Shown here one piece after another: positions 41,488 through 50,533 of a stretch of DNA of 64,000 nucleotides (positions are counted from its first letter, which is position 1; the number at the start of each line of letters is the position of its first letter). The stretch is from Streptomyces griseocarneus. GTDB lineage: Bacteria > Actinomycetota > Actinomycetes > Streptomycetales > Streptomycetaceae. The notes under the pieces were generated by a model that saw only the letters and a list, made by a program, of their open reading frames with translations, was not told the DNA's origin and made no database searches. Position numbers and translations under genes: made by a program. The stretch covers positions 317,877 to 381,876 of the forward strand of contig NZ_BNBL01000003.1 of the NCBI RefSeq assembly GCF_014655595.1. The letters run 5' to 3'.

Positions 41488-42780
41488 TTACTCGCCCTCG
41501 ACCCGCATGATGCTCGCGACGCCGCGGACCGTCTCCAGCCCGCGCAGCTTGTCGACCGTCGCCGAGAGGGCGGCGTCGGCCGCCCGGTGGGTGACCACGA
41601 CGAGGGACGCCTCGCCGTCCTTGCCCGTCTGGCGGACCGTGTCGATGGAGACGCCGTGCTCGGCGAAGACCGTCGCGACCTGGGCCAGGACACCCGGCTT
41701 GTCGGCCACGTCGAGGCTGATGTGGTAGCGCGTGACCACGTCGCCCATCGGGCTCACCGGCAGCCGGGTGTAGGCGGATTCACCCGGTCCGGTCGCCTCG
41801 GCGAGCTTGTTGCGGCAGACGGCGACGAGGTCGCCGAGGACCGCGGAGGCGGTCGGCGAGCCGCCCGCCCCGGGGCCGTAGAACATCAGCTGACCCGCTG
41901 CCTCGGCCTCGATGAACACGGCGTTGTAGGCCTCGCGCACGGAAGCGAGCGGGTGGCTGAGCGGGATCATGGCCGGGTGCACGCGGGCGGTGACGGACTG
42001 CCCGTCCGCGGCACGCTCGCAGATGGCCAGCAGCTTGATGGTGCAGCCCATCTGCTTCGCGGAAGCGAAGTCCGCGGCGGTGACCTCGGTCATGCCCTCG
42101 CGATAGACGTCGTCGAGGCGTACCCGGGTGTGGAAGGCGATCCCGGCGAGGATCGCGGCCTTGGCGGCGGCGTCGAAGCCCTCGACGTCGGCGGTCGGGT
42201 CGGCCTCGGCGTAGCCGAGCGCGGTGGCCTCGTCGAGCGCCTCGGAGTAGCCGGCCCCGCTGGAGTCCATCTTGTCGAGGATGAAGTTCGTGGTGCCGTT
42301 GACGATGCCCAGCACCCGGTTGACCTTGTCGCCGGCGAGGGACTCGCGCAGCGGCCGGACCAGCGGGATGGCGCCGGCGACGGCGGCCTCGTAGTAGAGG
42401 TCCGCGCCGTGCTGCTCGGCGGCGGCGTGCAGCGCGGCGCCGTCCTGGGCGAGCAGCGCCTTGTTGGCCGAGACGACGCTGGCCCCGTGCTCGAAGGCGG
42501 TGGTGATCAGGTTGCGCGCGGGCTCGATGCCGCCGATGACCTCGATGACCACGTCGATGTCACCGCGTTTGACCAGCGCGGTGGCGTCGGTGGTGATCAG
42601 CTCGGCGGGCACGCCCTCACGCACCCGGTCGGGGCGGCGCACGGCGATCCCGGCGAGCTCGACCGGCGCTCCGACGCGCTGCGCGAGGTCATCCGCGTGC
42701 GTCGTCATGATGCGCGTCACCTCAGAGCCGACCACTCCACAGCCCAGCAGCGCCACCTTCAGCGGACGCGTACGCATCAT
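41488..42780 (-). CDS. hom: Homoserine dehydrogenase
   Basis: The 430 residues have the NAD(P) motif [11 protein letters not shown], the catalytic region VNGTTNFIL...[15 protein letters not shown], and a C-terminal ACT domain ([18 protein letters not shown]) that gives threonine feedback control. It reduces aspartate semialdehyde to homoserine. Two consecutive ATGs (42780 and 42777) could start it; GAGG lies 5 nt before the first. Confidence 0.95.
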   Translation of the reverse strand: MMRTRPLKVALLGCGVVGSEVTRIMTTHADDLAQRVGAPVELAGIAVRRPDRVREGVPAELITTDATALVKRGDIDVVIEVIGGIEPARNLITTAFEHGASVVSANKALLAQDGAALHAAAEQHGADLYYEAAVAGAIPLVRPLRESLAGDKVNRVLGIVNGTTNFILDKMDSSGAGYSEALDEATALGYAEADPTADVEGFDAAAKAAILAGIAFHTRVRLDDVYREGMTEVTAADFASAKQMGCTIKLLAICERAADGQSVTARVHPAMIPLSHPLASVREAYNAVFIEAEAAGQLMFYGPGAGGSPTASAVLGDLVAVCRNKLAEATGPGESAYTRLPVSPMGDVVTRYHISLDVADKPGVLAQVATVFAEHGVSIDTVRQTGKDGEASLVVVTHRAADAALSATVDKLRGLETVRGVASIMRVEGE

Positions 42781-42827
42781 CCGACCTCGTTTCTCATTAC
42801 ATCTACGGTGGTTAACAGTCTCACTCA

Positions 42828-42856
42828 CTGGACGGGGGATTCCTCCCCCGGTCCAG
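42828..42856 (-). terminator. Hairpin between lysA and hom
   Basis: CTGGAC-GGGGGA pairs with TCCCCC-G-GTCCAG with a one-base bulge, 30 nt beyond the lysA stop. On the minus strand no T tract follows, so termination may be partial. Confidence 0.6.
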
Positions 42857-42885
42857 CATTCGAGACTTGTTTTTTCTGTTTTCCG

Positions 42886-44277
42886 TCAGCCGACGTCGAG
42901 ACGGAGAAGGTCTTCTTCCGTCTCCCGCCGGACGATCACTCGCGCCTCACCGTCGGTGACCGCGACCACCGGCGGGCGCAGCGCGTGGTTGTAGTTGCTC
43001 GCCATCGAGCGGCAGTACGCACCGGTGGCCGGCACGGCGAGCAGGTCGCCGGGCGCGACGTCGGCGGGCAGGAACGCGTCGCGCACGACGATGTCACCGG
43101 ACTCGCAGTGCTTGCCCACGACGCGCGTGAGCATCGGCTCGGCGGTGGAGGTGCGGGAGGCCAGCGCGACGGAGTAGTCGGCGTCGTACAGCGCGGTACG
43201 GATGTTGTCGGACATGCCGCCGTCGACGCTGACGTACGTCCGCAGGCCCGGCAGTTCCTTGACCGTGCCGACCTCGTAGAGCGTGAAGGCGGTCGGGCCG
43301 ACGATCGCGCGGCCCGGCTCGACGGAGATCCGCGGCACGGCCAGGCCCGAGGCCGCGCACTCGCGGGTGACGATGTCGCGCAGCGCGGCGGCGATCTCGC
43401 GCGGCTCGCGCGGGTCGTCGTCGGGGGTGTACGCGATGCCGAGGCCGCCGCCCAGGTCGATCTCGGGCAGCTCGATGCCGTGCTCGTCGCGGACCTCGGC
43501 GAGCAGTTGAACGACGCGGTGGGCCGCGACCTCGAAGCCGGACGTGTCGAAGATCTGCGAGCCGATGTGGGAGTGGATGCCGATGAGCTCCAGCCCGTCG
43601 AGCTTCAGCGCCCGGCGCACGGCCTCGGCCGCCTGCCCGCCGGCGAGCGGAAGGCCGAACTTCTGGTCCTCGTGGGCGGTGGCGATGAACTCGTGGGTGT
43701 GCGCCTCGACGCCGACCGTCACCCGGATCTGTACGCGCTGGCGCTTGCCGAGCCGCTCGGCGATGTGCGCGACGCGCACGATCTCCTGGAAGGAGTCGAG
43801 GACGATCCGCCCGACGCCCGCCTCGACGGCGCGGGTGATCTCCTCGGTGGACTTGTTGTTGCCGTGCAGGGCGATGCGCTCGGCGGGCATGCCGGCGTCG
43901 AGGGCGGTGGCCAGCTCGCCGCCCGAGCAGACGTCGAGGTTGAGGCCCTCCTCGTGCAGCCAGCGCACGATGGCGCGGGAGAGGAAGGCCTTGCCCGCGT
44001 AGAAGACGTCGGCGTCGGGCCCGAAGGCGTCGCGCCAGGCGCGGCAGCGCGCGCGGAAGTCGTCCTCGTCGAGGAAGTAGGCCGGCGTCCCGAACTCCTC
44101 GGCGAGCTGCTTGACGCCGATCCCGCCGACGGTGACGACGCCCTCGGCGTCGCGGTCGACGGTACGGGACCACACGCGCGCGTCGAGCGCGTTGAGGTCG
44201 GCGGGCGGCGCGGTGTAGTGACCTTCAGGAAGGACGTCGGCGTAACGGGGCCCGGCGGGGTGGGCGGAGCGGCTCAT
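42886..44277 (-). CDS. lysA: Diaminopimelate decarboxylase
   Basis: This 463-residue alanine-racemase-fold PLP enzyme has Lys96 in [10 protein letters not shown] as PLP lysine, [17 protein letters not shown] and the C-terminal CESGD motif. It makes L-lysine from meso-diaminopimelate. It begins 15 nt after the ArgS-like gene, an arrangement that mirrors the argS-lysA operon of corynebacteria. Confidence 0.96.
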   Translation of the reverse strand: MSRSAHPAGPRYADVLPEGHYTAPPADLNALDARVWSRTVDRDAEGVVTVGGIGVKQLAEEFGTPAYFLDEDDFRARCRAWRDAFGPDADVFYAGKAFLSRAIVRWLHEEGLNLDVCSGGELATALDAGMPAERIALHGNNKSTEEITRAVEAGVGRIVLDSFQEIVRVAHIAERLGKRQRVQIRVTVGVEAHTHEFIATAHEDQKFGLPLAGGQAAEAVRRALKLDGLELIGIHSHIGSQIFDTSGFEVAAHRVVQLLAEVRDEHGIELPEIDLGGGLGIAYTPDDDPREPREIAAALRDIVTRECAASGLAVPRISVEPGRAIVGPTAFTLYEVGTVKELPGLRTYVSVDGGMSDNIRTALYDADYSVALASRTSTAEPMLTRVVGKHCESGDIVVRDAFLPADVAPGDLLAVPATGAYCRSMASNYNHALRPPVVAVTDGEARVIVRRETEEDLLRLDVG

Positions 44278-44292
44278 GGTGGCGATCCCCTT

Positions 44293-45111
44293 TTACAGAT
44301 GTACGGGTGCGGTGATGCCGAGCTGGTTCAGGCCGTCGGCGAGCACCTTGCCCGTGGCCTCGGCGAGGGCCAGGCGGGCTCGGTGGACGACCGAGGGTTT
44401 CTCGTCCCCGCGCGGCAGCGTGGGACAGTCGGCCTGCCACCGCAGAAAGGCGTCGGCGACCCGCTCGAGATGCCGGGCGAGTCGCTCGGGGGCGCGCGTG
44501 GAGCTCACGCGGGAGTGGTCGCCGAGGGCGGCGAGCAGCGGCGCGGCGCTCGCGTCGGGAAGGTCGGCCGGTGCGGCGTCGAACCCGAGGCCGGCCGCGT
44601 TGCGTACGAGGGCGTGGGTACGGGCGTGGGCGTACCGGACCCGGAAGAGGGGGTTGGCCTCCCGCTGGACGAGCAGCAGGTCCCGGTCCAGCCCGGGCGG
44701 AGCGAGCAGGGCCCACCGCGCGGCGTCGGAGCCGAGCCGGGCGACGAGGGCGGGGCCGGGGCTGAGCGGAAGGGGCTCGCCGCGGAGTTCGCCGCCGAGC
44801 ACGTCGCGGACGATCCCGGCACCCGCGTCCCCCGCGAGGGTGATGTTGAGGAAGCCGGGCCCGGCGATGTCGACGCGGGCGATGCCGGGCAGGCCGGCGA
44901 GCCGCCGCCGGAGCACCTCGGCGACCTCGCGGGCGGGCCGGCCGGTCTCCTGGGCGACGCGCAGGGCGACGTTGGTGGCGTAGTCGCCGCACCCCGGCCG
45001 CGGCGGAACCCGCACGCTGACCCGCTCCGGCACGACGGCGGGCAGCTCGTCCGCCTCGACGGCGCGGCGCACGGTGTGCAACACGGTGCGGGTGAGATCG
45101 GCGGGGGTCAC
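44293..45111 (-). CDS. nrtL: ArgS-related protein lacking the aminoacylation core (NrtL type)
   Basis: The 272 residues have an N-terminal segment like the ArgRS tRNA-elbow-binding Add-1 domain (GDYATNVALRVAQETGRPAREVAEVL...GPGFLNITL) joined almost directly to a C-terminal DALR anticodon-binding domain (FRVRYAHARTHALVRNAAGLG...ADAFLRWQADCP). The Rossmann catalytic domain with HIGH and KMSKS is absent, so it cannot charge tRNA. I recognise it as the streptomycete ArgS-related NrtL protein. It occupies the argS position of the ancestral argS-lysA operon. Possible roles are tRNA-Arg binding or sensing; none is shown. Confidence 0.85.
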   Translation of the reverse strand: MTPADLTRTVLHTVRRAVEADELPAVVPERVSVRVPPRPGCGDYATNVALRVAQETGRPAREVAEVLRRRLAGLPGIARVDIAGPGFLNITLAGDAGAGIVRDVLGGELRGEPLPLSPGPALVARLGSDAARWALLAPPGLDRDLLLVQREANPLFRVRYAHARTHALVRNAAGLGFDAAPADLPDASAAPLLAALGDHSRVSSTRAPERLARHLERVADAFLRWQADCPTLPRGDEKPSVVHRARLALAEATGKVLADGLNQLGITAPVHL

Positions 45112-45155
45112 AGGGCAAGCCTAGGGGAGAGGATGCCCCGGTCCGCGAACCGGTT

Positions 45156-45584
45156 TCACCCTGCGGGACGGACGACGGGCTCGGGATCCCCCGGAGCCCC
45201 CTCCCCCTCCGGCCGGCCCACCAGCCTCCGCACGAGCCGCACCATCTCCGCCGGCTCGAAGGGCTTCGCCAGGAACGCGTCCACGCCCGCGGACCGCCCG
45301 CTCTCCTCCTGGAACTGGGTGCAGGCACTGATGATCGCGACCGGGATGTCCCGCGTCCGCGCGTCGGCCCGCAGCCGCGCCGCCGTCCGCAGCCCGTCCA
45401 GCCGGGGCATCACCACGTCCAGGGTCACGACGTCGGGACGTACCCGGTGCACGATCTCCAGACACTCGGCACCATCGGCCGCGGTCACGACCTCGAAGCC
45501 TTCGAGCTCGAGGTTGACCCTGATCAACTGCCGGATGACCTTGTTGTCGTCCACAACAAGGACCCGGCCGGACAAGCCAGGCAC
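45156..45584 (-). CDS. Single-domain response regulator (CheY-like)
   Basis: The 142 residues are a receiver domain only: acidic pair Asp12-Asp13 (VLVVDDNK), phosphorylatable Asp56 (TLDVVMP), conserved Thr/Ser region (AIISAC) and Lys in AFLAKPFEP. No output domain is attached. The GTG at 45584 is chosen; upstream codons are Gly/Arg-rich and unlikely to be coding. No kinase is nearby, so it is an orphan, conserved next to the ArgS-like gene in streptomycetes. Confidence 0.85.
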   Translation of the reverse strand: MPGLSGRVLVVDDNKVIRQLIRVNLELEGFEVVTAADGAECLEIVHRVRPDVVTLDVVMPRLDGLRTAARLRADARTRDIPVAIISACTQFQEESGRSAGVDAFLAKPFEPAEMVRLVRRLVGRPEGEGAPGDPEPVVRPAG

Positions 45585-45756
45585 ACCCCGAGAGTAGGCG
45601 CGCCCCCGCCCCGCCGTCCGGCTTTTCCCCACTTCCACCCCGCCCGAGCGACCTCCCCGCCCCTCCCCGCCCCCGATTCGATCACCGTTGCCGTCCACCC
45701 GCCCGAAGCTGGTAGTGTTCTACCCGTCGCCGCGAGCGAAAGCCGCCGGACGATAC

Positions 45757-45828
45757 GCCCCCGTAGCTCAGGGGATAGAGCAACGGCCTCCGGAGCCGTG
45801 TGCGCAGGTTCGAATCCTGCCGGGGGCA
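45757..45828 (+). tRNA. tRNA-Arg (anticodon CCG)
   Basis: The 72-nt cloverleaf has a 7-bp acceptor stem (GCCCCCG/CGGGGGC), D arm GCTC/GAGC, anticodon arm ACGGC/GCCGT with loop CTCCGGA (anticodon CCG, reads CGG), a 4-nt variable loop, and T arm GCAGG-TTCGAAT-CCTGC with discriminator A. The CCA end is not encoded. tRNA genes often serve as integration sites, but no repeated 3' end was found in the window. Confidence 0.97.
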
Positions 45829-45847
45829 CTTCGATTGAAGTGCCGGA

Positions 45848-45889
45848 AGACCCCGCCGCCAGCGATTTCGCTGGGAGCGGGGTCTTTTT
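45848..45889 (+). terminator. Terminator of the tRNA-Arg transcript
   Basis: AGACCCCGC (45848-45856) pairs with GCGGGGTCT (45877-45885) around an inner CCAGCG/CGCTGG stem and is followed by TTTTG, a complete intrinsic terminator. Confidence 0.9.
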
Positions 45890-45933
45890 GTTTCGCCGCG
45901 TTGTGTCGCCGTGCGCGTGTGTGCCGCGTGGGC

Positions 45934-46752
45934 TCAGATCTTCGGGAAGTCGAAGCCGTAGCCCTCCTCCTTCAGCCAGCCGATGCAGCGGGCCAGGGCC
46001 TCAACGCTCTGGCTGCGTTCTCCTCCGCCGTCGTGGAAGAGGATGATCGGGCCGTTGGCGATCTCGCGCTTGACCGTTTCGACGATGCGGTCGACGCCCG
46101 GGCGCTGCCAGTCGTGGGTGTCGACGCTCCAGCCCAGGGGGCGCATGCCGTTGGCGGCGGCGAGCTGACGGCTGTAGGGGGTGAAGGCGCCGCCGGGGGC
46201 GCGGTAGTAGCGGACCTTGGCGCCGGCCGCCACGTCTTCGATCATCTTCTTGGCGTCGAGGATCTGCTGCTTCTGGTAGTCCTCGGAGCGCTTGTCCATG
46301 GCGGTGTTGTGGTCGACCGAGTGGTCGCAGAGGCGGTGGCCGTCGGCCAGGACCTTCCTGACGAGGTCGGGGTGGGCCTTGGCGGACGGGCCGATCATGC
46401 AGAAGGTGGCCTTGATGCCGTTCTTCTTCAGGACTTCGAGCGTCTTCGGGGTCCACCTGGGGTCGGGGCCGTCGTCGATCGTCAGGGCCACGGACTTGCC
46501 GCCGCGCTCGGTCTCGTGGGCCATCTCCGACGACACGGGGCCGGAGGGGCCGGGGTCGGCGGGTGAGGCGGTGGGTGTGTGCCTGGTGGCGTCGGACGAT
46601 GGCGGAAGCGTCAACTCCACTGAACTCGAAGCACTGGAGTCGCCGGAATCCTCTGTAGCGACGGCCACCGTTCCCGATATCACCCCCGCGAGAGCCACTA
46701 CCCCTCCCGCCGCGATCGCGATGTGCCGACTTCGGGCAGTCAAGCGAGCCAT
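45934..46752 (-). CDS. NodB-type polysaccharide deacetylase, membrane-anchored or secreted
   Basis: The 272 residues have an N-terminal hydrophobic segment (about 10-32) acting as a signal or anchor, and a Ser/Thr/Pro-rich linker. The NodB domain carries metal-site motifs TIDDGPD (Asp93, Asp94) and HSVDH (His144, His148), then RAPGGAFT, VDTHDW and ILFHDGGG. All catalytic motifs are intact. Likely substrates are peptidoglycan GlcNAc or chitooligosaccharides. The start ATG is preceded by GGGGGACAAG. Confidence 0.88.
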   Translation of the reverse strand: MARLTARSRHIAIAAGGVVALAGVISGTVAVATEDSGDSSASSSVELTLPPSSDATRHTPTASPADPGPSGPVSSEMAHETERGGKSVALTIDDGPDPRWTPKTLEVLKKNGIKATFCMIGPSAKAHPDLVRKVLADGHRLCDHSVDHNTAMDKRSEDYQKQQILDAKKMIEDVAAGAKVRYYRAPGGAFTPYSRQLAAANGMRPLGWSVDTHDWQRPGVDRIVETVKREIANGPIILFHDGGGERSQSVEALARCIGWLKEEGYGFDFPKI

Positions 46753-46907
46753 GGACTTGTCCCCCCATCCCCCTCGCGCAACCTGAAAGGTTCCTGCCCG
46801 CGTAGACGGCCGTTTACCGCATTCCGTTCCGCAACACCGCATCCCTCACGGCATTCGGACACAACACGCACGGGGCCTTTGTAATGTCCTCGGCATGAAC
46901 ACGACCG

Positions 46908-48005
46908 TTACCCTTCCGCGATCGTCTCCGCGATCTCGGCGGTACGGGCCGCCTCCTCCGCCGCGAAGCGGCGGGCGTCGAGCTGTTCGGCGATCTCCTC
47001 GTCCTGGGCCATCAGCTGATCGAGGCTGGCATCGCCCATCTCGAATACCCCCATGTCGACATAGGCGCGCTGGAGCCTTTCACCCCACAGGCCGATGTCC
47101 TTCACACACGGCACGATGCGGCTGAACAGCAACTTCCGGAAGATTTGCAGGTATTCGGACCGCTCGCTGAGTTCGGCGGCGTCCGCGGCCGGGATGCCGA
47201 AATCGGCCAGCACCTCTTCGCCGCGCAGCCGGTCGCGCATCAGATAGCAGCCCTCGATCACGAACTCCTCGCGCTCGCGGAGTTCGGCGTCCGAAAGCTG
47301 CCGGTAGTAGTCCCGCAGGGCCATGCGGCCGAATGCGACATGGCGCGCCTCGTCCTGCATCACATAGGCCAGAATCTGGTGGGGCAGCGGCTTCTTGGTC
47401 ACGTCGCGCAGCATGCCGAAGGCGGCGAGGGCGAGGCCCTCGATGAGGACCTGCATACCGAGGTACGGCATGTCCCAGCGGGAATCACGCAGGGTGTCGT
47501 CGAGCAGCGACTGAAGGCTGGAATTGACCGGATAGAGCATTCCGATCTTCTCGTGCAGGAACCGGCTGTAGATCTCCACGTGCCGGGCCTCGTCCATGGC
47601 CTGGGTGGCGGAGTAGAACTTCGCGTCCACGTCCGGTACGGATTCCACGATGCGGCTCGCGCACACCAGCGCGCCCTGTTCGCCGTGCAGGAACTGGCTG
47701 AACTGCCAGGAGGCGTAGTGGCGGCGCATGTCGCGCCGGTTGCGCTCGCTCATCCGGTCCCAGTAGGGGGTGCCGTAGACGGTCATGTTCTCGTCGGGCA
47801 CGCCCAGCGGGTCGTACGGGTCGACCTCCAGGTCCCACTCGATGCGCTTGGCGGCGTCCCACTGCTTGTCCTTGCCCTTCCGGTAGAGGGCGAGGAGCCG
47901 TTCGCGGCCGTCGTCGTAGTCCCAGCCGAAGCGCGCGGCGCCGGTGGCCGGGATCTCCCAGACGGCGCTGCCGGGGTCGTGGACGTAGGGTTCGCGCGTC
48001 GCCAT
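46908..48005 (-). CDS. Ferritin-like di-iron protein (oxygenase/hydroxylase type)
   Basis: The 365 residues keep a full di-iron ligand set in two helix pairs: Glu109 (HGEQGA), Glu139 and His142 (MDEARHVE), Glu189 (LIEGLA), and Glu219 and His222 (QDEARHVAFG). The spacing is that of ribonucleotide-reductase R2-like and hydroxylase ferritin-like proteins. A redox function is likely, substrate unknown. AGGAGG precedes the ATG at 48005. It is transcribed divergently from a second, AurF-like di-iron gene 101 nt away. Confidence 0.8.
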   Translation of the reverse strand: MATREPYVHDPGSAVWEIPATGAARFGWDYDDGRERLLALYRKGKDKQWDAAKRIEWDLEVDPYDPLGVPDENMTVYGTPYWDRMSERNRRDMRRHYASWQFSQFLHGEQGALVCASRIVESVPDVDAKFYSATQAMDEARHVEIYSRFLHEKIGMLYPVNSSLQSLLDDTLRDSRWDMPYLGMQVLIEGLALAAFGMLRDVTKKPLPHQILAYVMQDEARHVAFGRMALRDYYRQLSDAELREREEFVIEGCYLMRDRLRGEEVLADFGIPAADAAELSERSEYLQIFRKLLFSRIVPCVKDIGLWGERLQRAYVDMGVFEMGDASLDQLMAQDEEIAEQLDARRFAAEEAARTAEIAETIAEG

Positions 48006-48106
48006 CGTCGCGCCTCCTGTCTCAGTGCGGGGCTTGACCCACCTTGCTGACACGCAGTCTCATAAGAACGTACCCCGGGTAACCCCGATCTGAGGTGGAA
48101 TCGGCC

Positions 48107-49042
48107 ATGACGACGGCGTCTGATCGGCACTCACTCCGGCCCCAGGACGCACTCGGCCCCCTCAAGGACCGTGAGCGCGTCGCCGAGCGACTGCTCGAAT
48201 CCTCCGCCAGACACTCCTTCGACCCCGACACCGAACTCGACTGGGACGCCCCCCTCGAGCCCGGCAAGTGGCTCCTCCCCCCGGAGCTGATATCCCTCTA
48301 CGGCACCCCGCTGTGGCGCAGAATGTCCGAGGAACAGCGCATGGAGCTCGCCCGGCACGAGCTGGCCTCGCTCGGGTCGCTGGGCATCTGGTTCGAGATC
48401 ATCCTGATGCAGCTGCTGGTCCGTCACATCTACGACAAGCCGGTCACCAGCGCCCACGTGCGCTACGCCCTCACCGAGATCGCCGACGAGTGCCGGCACT
48501 CGAAGATGTTCGCCCGGATGATCCACAAGGTGGGCGGCCCCACCTACCCCGTCGGCCCCCTGCACCACAATCTCGCCCGGGTCCTCAAGACCGTCTCCAC
48601 GACGCCCGGCTCCTTCACCTGCACGCTGCTCGGCGAGGAGATCCTCGACCACATGCAGCGCCTGACCTTCCCCGACGAGAGGGTCCAGCCGCTCATCCGC
48701 GGCGTCACCCGCATCCACGTCGTGGAGGAGGCCCGCCACGTCCGTTACGCGCGCGAGGAACTGCGCCGCCAGATGGTGACCGCCCCGCGCTGGGAAGCGG
48801 AGCTCACCCGCATCAGCGCGGGCGAGGCGGCCCGCGTCTTCTCCCTCGCCTTCGTCAACCCTGCCGTCTACACCAACGCCGGCCTCGACCGCCGCGAGGC
48901 CCTGGCCCAGGTCCGCGCCAGCGGCCACCGGCGCGAGGTGATGCAGGCGGGCGCCAAGCGGCTGACCGACTTCCTCGACGACATCGGCCTGATGAGGGGC
49001 GTCGGACGACGGCTGTGGAAGAGCTCTGGCCTGCTGGCCTGA
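48107..49042 (+). CDS. AurF-like di-iron N-oxygenase family protein
   Basis: The 311 residues have the candidate ligands Glu97, Glu128 and His131 (ADECRHS), Glu177/178, and His204, Glu208 and His211 (RIHVVEEARH). The His-x3-Glu-x2-His spacing reproduces the distinctive seven-ligand pattern of AurF p-aminobenzoate N-oxygenase. An arylamine or similar substrate is inferred. The ATG at 48107 follows GAGGTGG; an in-frame GTG at 48095 is less likely. A TetR regulator follows 40 nt downstream. Confidence 0.8.
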   Translation: MTTASDRHSLRPQDALGPLKDRERVAERLLESSARHSFDPDTELDWDAPLEPGKWLLPPELISLYGTPLWRRMSEEQRMELARHELASLGSLGIWFEIILMQLLVRHIYDKPVTSAHVRYALTEIADECRHSKMFARMIHKVGGPTYPVGPLHHNLARVLKTVSTTPGSFTCTLLGEEILDHMQRLTFPDERVQPLIRGVTRIHVVEEARHVRYAREELRRQMVTAPRWEAELTRISAGEAARVFSLAFVNPAVYTNAGLDRREALAQVRASGHRREVMQAGAKRLTDFLDDIGLMRGVGRRLWKSSGLLA

Positions 49043-49069
49043 GCCTGCCGCCCCTCTCCCCCGGCCGGT

Positions 49070-49083
49070 TACCCTGCCAGGCA
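49070..49083 (+). promoter_or_regulatory. Putative -10 box of a leaderless promoter for the TetR gene
   Basis: TACCCT (49070-49075) ends 7 nt before the ATG at 49083 with no ribosome-binding site between, the fourth case of this layout in the window. Confidence 0.4.
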
Positions 49084-49805
49084 TGACCGGCAGCGGAACC
49101 ACCTCGTACCGCAGGCTCAGCGTCACCGAGCGTCGCACCCAGCTGATCGGCGCCGCGCTCGGCCTGTTCGCCCACCGGGCCCCGGAGGACGTCTCGCTGG
49201 ACGACGTCGCGGCCGCAGCCGAGGTCTCCCGGCCGCTGGTCTACCGGTACTTCCCCGGCGGCAAGCCACAGTTGTACGAGGCCGCCCTGCGCAGCGCCGC
49301 CGACGACCTCGAGCTGTGCTTCGCCGAGCCCCAGACCGGCCCCCTGACGGGCCGGCTCGCCGCGGCCCTCGACCGCTACCTCGCCTTCGTCGACCAGCAC
49401 GACGCCGGCTACAGCGCACTGCTCCAGGGCGGCAGCGTCGCCGAGACCTCGCGCACGGGCGCCATAGTCGACGAGGTCCGCCGGACCGCCGCCGCCCAGA
49501 TCCTCACCCATCTGTCCGTCCCCGACCCCGGGGTGCGGCTGCGACTGATGGTGCGTACGTGGATATCGGCCGTCGAGGCGGCCTCTCTGATCTGGCTGGA
49601 CGAGGAGAAGCAACCGCCCCTGCCCGAGCTGCGCGACTGGCTCGTCGACCACTTCGTGGCCCTGCTGACGGCCACCGCCGCGAGCGACCCCCAGACCGCC
49701 CACGTCGCCCGCACGGCCCTCGCCCTCGAACCCCCCGACGGCCCGGTCGCCGACCTGGCCCGCCGGGTGGGCCCGGTGGTGGAGGGCGTGCCGCACCTGT
49801 TCTGA
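49083..49805 (+). CDS. TetR-family transcriptional regulator
   Basis: The 240 residues have an N-terminal helix-turn-helix (LFAHRAPEDVSLDDVAAAAEVSRPLVYRYF split over residues 29-58) and a helical ligand-binding half. It lies just downstream of the two divergent di-iron genes and probably controls them or itself. The operator is not identified with confidence. It converges on the next gene. Confidence 0.85.
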   Translation: MTGSGTTSYRRLSVTERRTQLIGAALGLFAHRAPEDVSLDDVAAAAEVSRPLVYRYFPGGKPQLYEAALRSAADDLELCFAEPQTGPLTGRLAAALDRYLAFVDQHDAGYSALLQGGSVAETSRTGAIVDEVRRTAAAQILTHLSVPDPGVRLRLMVRTWISAVEAASLIWLDEEKQPPLPELRDWLVDHFVALLTATAASDPQTAHVARTALALEPPDGPVADLARRVGPVVEGVPHLF

Positions 49806-49849
49806 TCTGCCCTTTCTGCCCTTACCAGCGAGCACCCTGACCGGCGCCG

Positions 49850-50500
49850 CTACTCCTCGCCCTCCTGCAGCTTCTTCATGCCGGCCCGTACCTTGCGGGC
49901 CGCCTTGCTGTCGTGGCCGGTGACGGCGACCAGCATCGCCATCAGCTCCGAGCCCACCGCGAGGGCCTCCACCGGGTCCGTGATGCCCATCCAGATGTGA
50001 GCGGCCCGCTGCGCCGACCCTTGCGTGAGCTCGTGCCCGGGCCCCCAGGCCGCCATCTGGAGACCGGTGGTGTGCAGGTACCAGCGCACCGCGACGCCGG
50101 ATTCCCCCGACAGATGCGCGAGCCAGCCCCGCAGTTCCCGGACGTTGACGGTGTGCGTGTGCGCGGGGCCGTACTGGGCCGTGATCTCCTCGTCGAGCCT
50201 CTCGGCCTCAACGCCGGCCTCGGCGAGCCGTGCCTGATCACCAGGGGTGGCGAAGGCGGCGACGACCTTGTCGATGCGCTCGCGGTAGGCCTCCGGGGGC
50301 GGCGGGGGTGCTGCTGGATTCTCCTCCGGCTGGGCTGTGGGCCCGGGGGTCGGTGCCGCCGGTGCCGCCGTGGCCGAGGCGGGCTCTTGGGCGGGCTCTT
50401 GGGCCTGTTCGCGCGCGGGATCGACCCAGAAGTCGGGGGTGACGATGCCCCAGGGGGCCATCACCTGGTCGTCATCGGGGGCGAAGTGCATGGAGTGCAT
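49850..50500 (-). CDS. Conserved soluble protein of the type IV secretion-like locus, function unknown
   Basis: The 216 residues have a Pro/Ala/Gln-rich low-complexity stretch (about 30-70), then a helical domain with HTHTVNVRELRGWLAHL and a basic C-terminus (KAARKVRAGMKKL). There is no signal peptide or transmembrane segment. The start lies in a tandem CACTCCATG repeat, so the second ATG (residue 4) may be used instead. It is 33 nt downstream of the lytic transglycosylase gene and surely shares its transcript. A cytoplasmic partner of the apparatus is an inference. Confidence 0.6.
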   Translation of the reverse strand: MHSMHFAPDDDQVMAPWGIVTPDFWVDPAREQAQEPAQEPASATAAPAAPTPGPTAQPEENPAAPPPPPEAYRERIDKVVAAFATPGDQARLAEAGVEAERLDEEITAQYGPAHTHTVNVRELRGWLAHLSGESGVAVRWYLHTTGLQMAAWGPGHELTQGSAQRAAHIWMGITDPVEALAVGSELMAMLVAVTGHDSKAARKVRAGMKKLQEGEE

Positions 50501-50533
50501 GGAGTGCCTTACGTGTCGGTACGAAGAAACGTT

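Noticed and set aside
41173-45597. 1474-codon plus-strand open frame opposite thrC, hom, lysA and the ArgS-like gene
   Set aside because: It crosses four well-supported minus-strand genes and their gaps, and its translation has no recognisable family.
45757-49849. tRNA-Arg as attachment site of an integrated element containing the secretion-like genes
   Set aside because: No second copy of the tRNA 3' end was found downstream, no integrase is present, and intervening genes look chromosomal.
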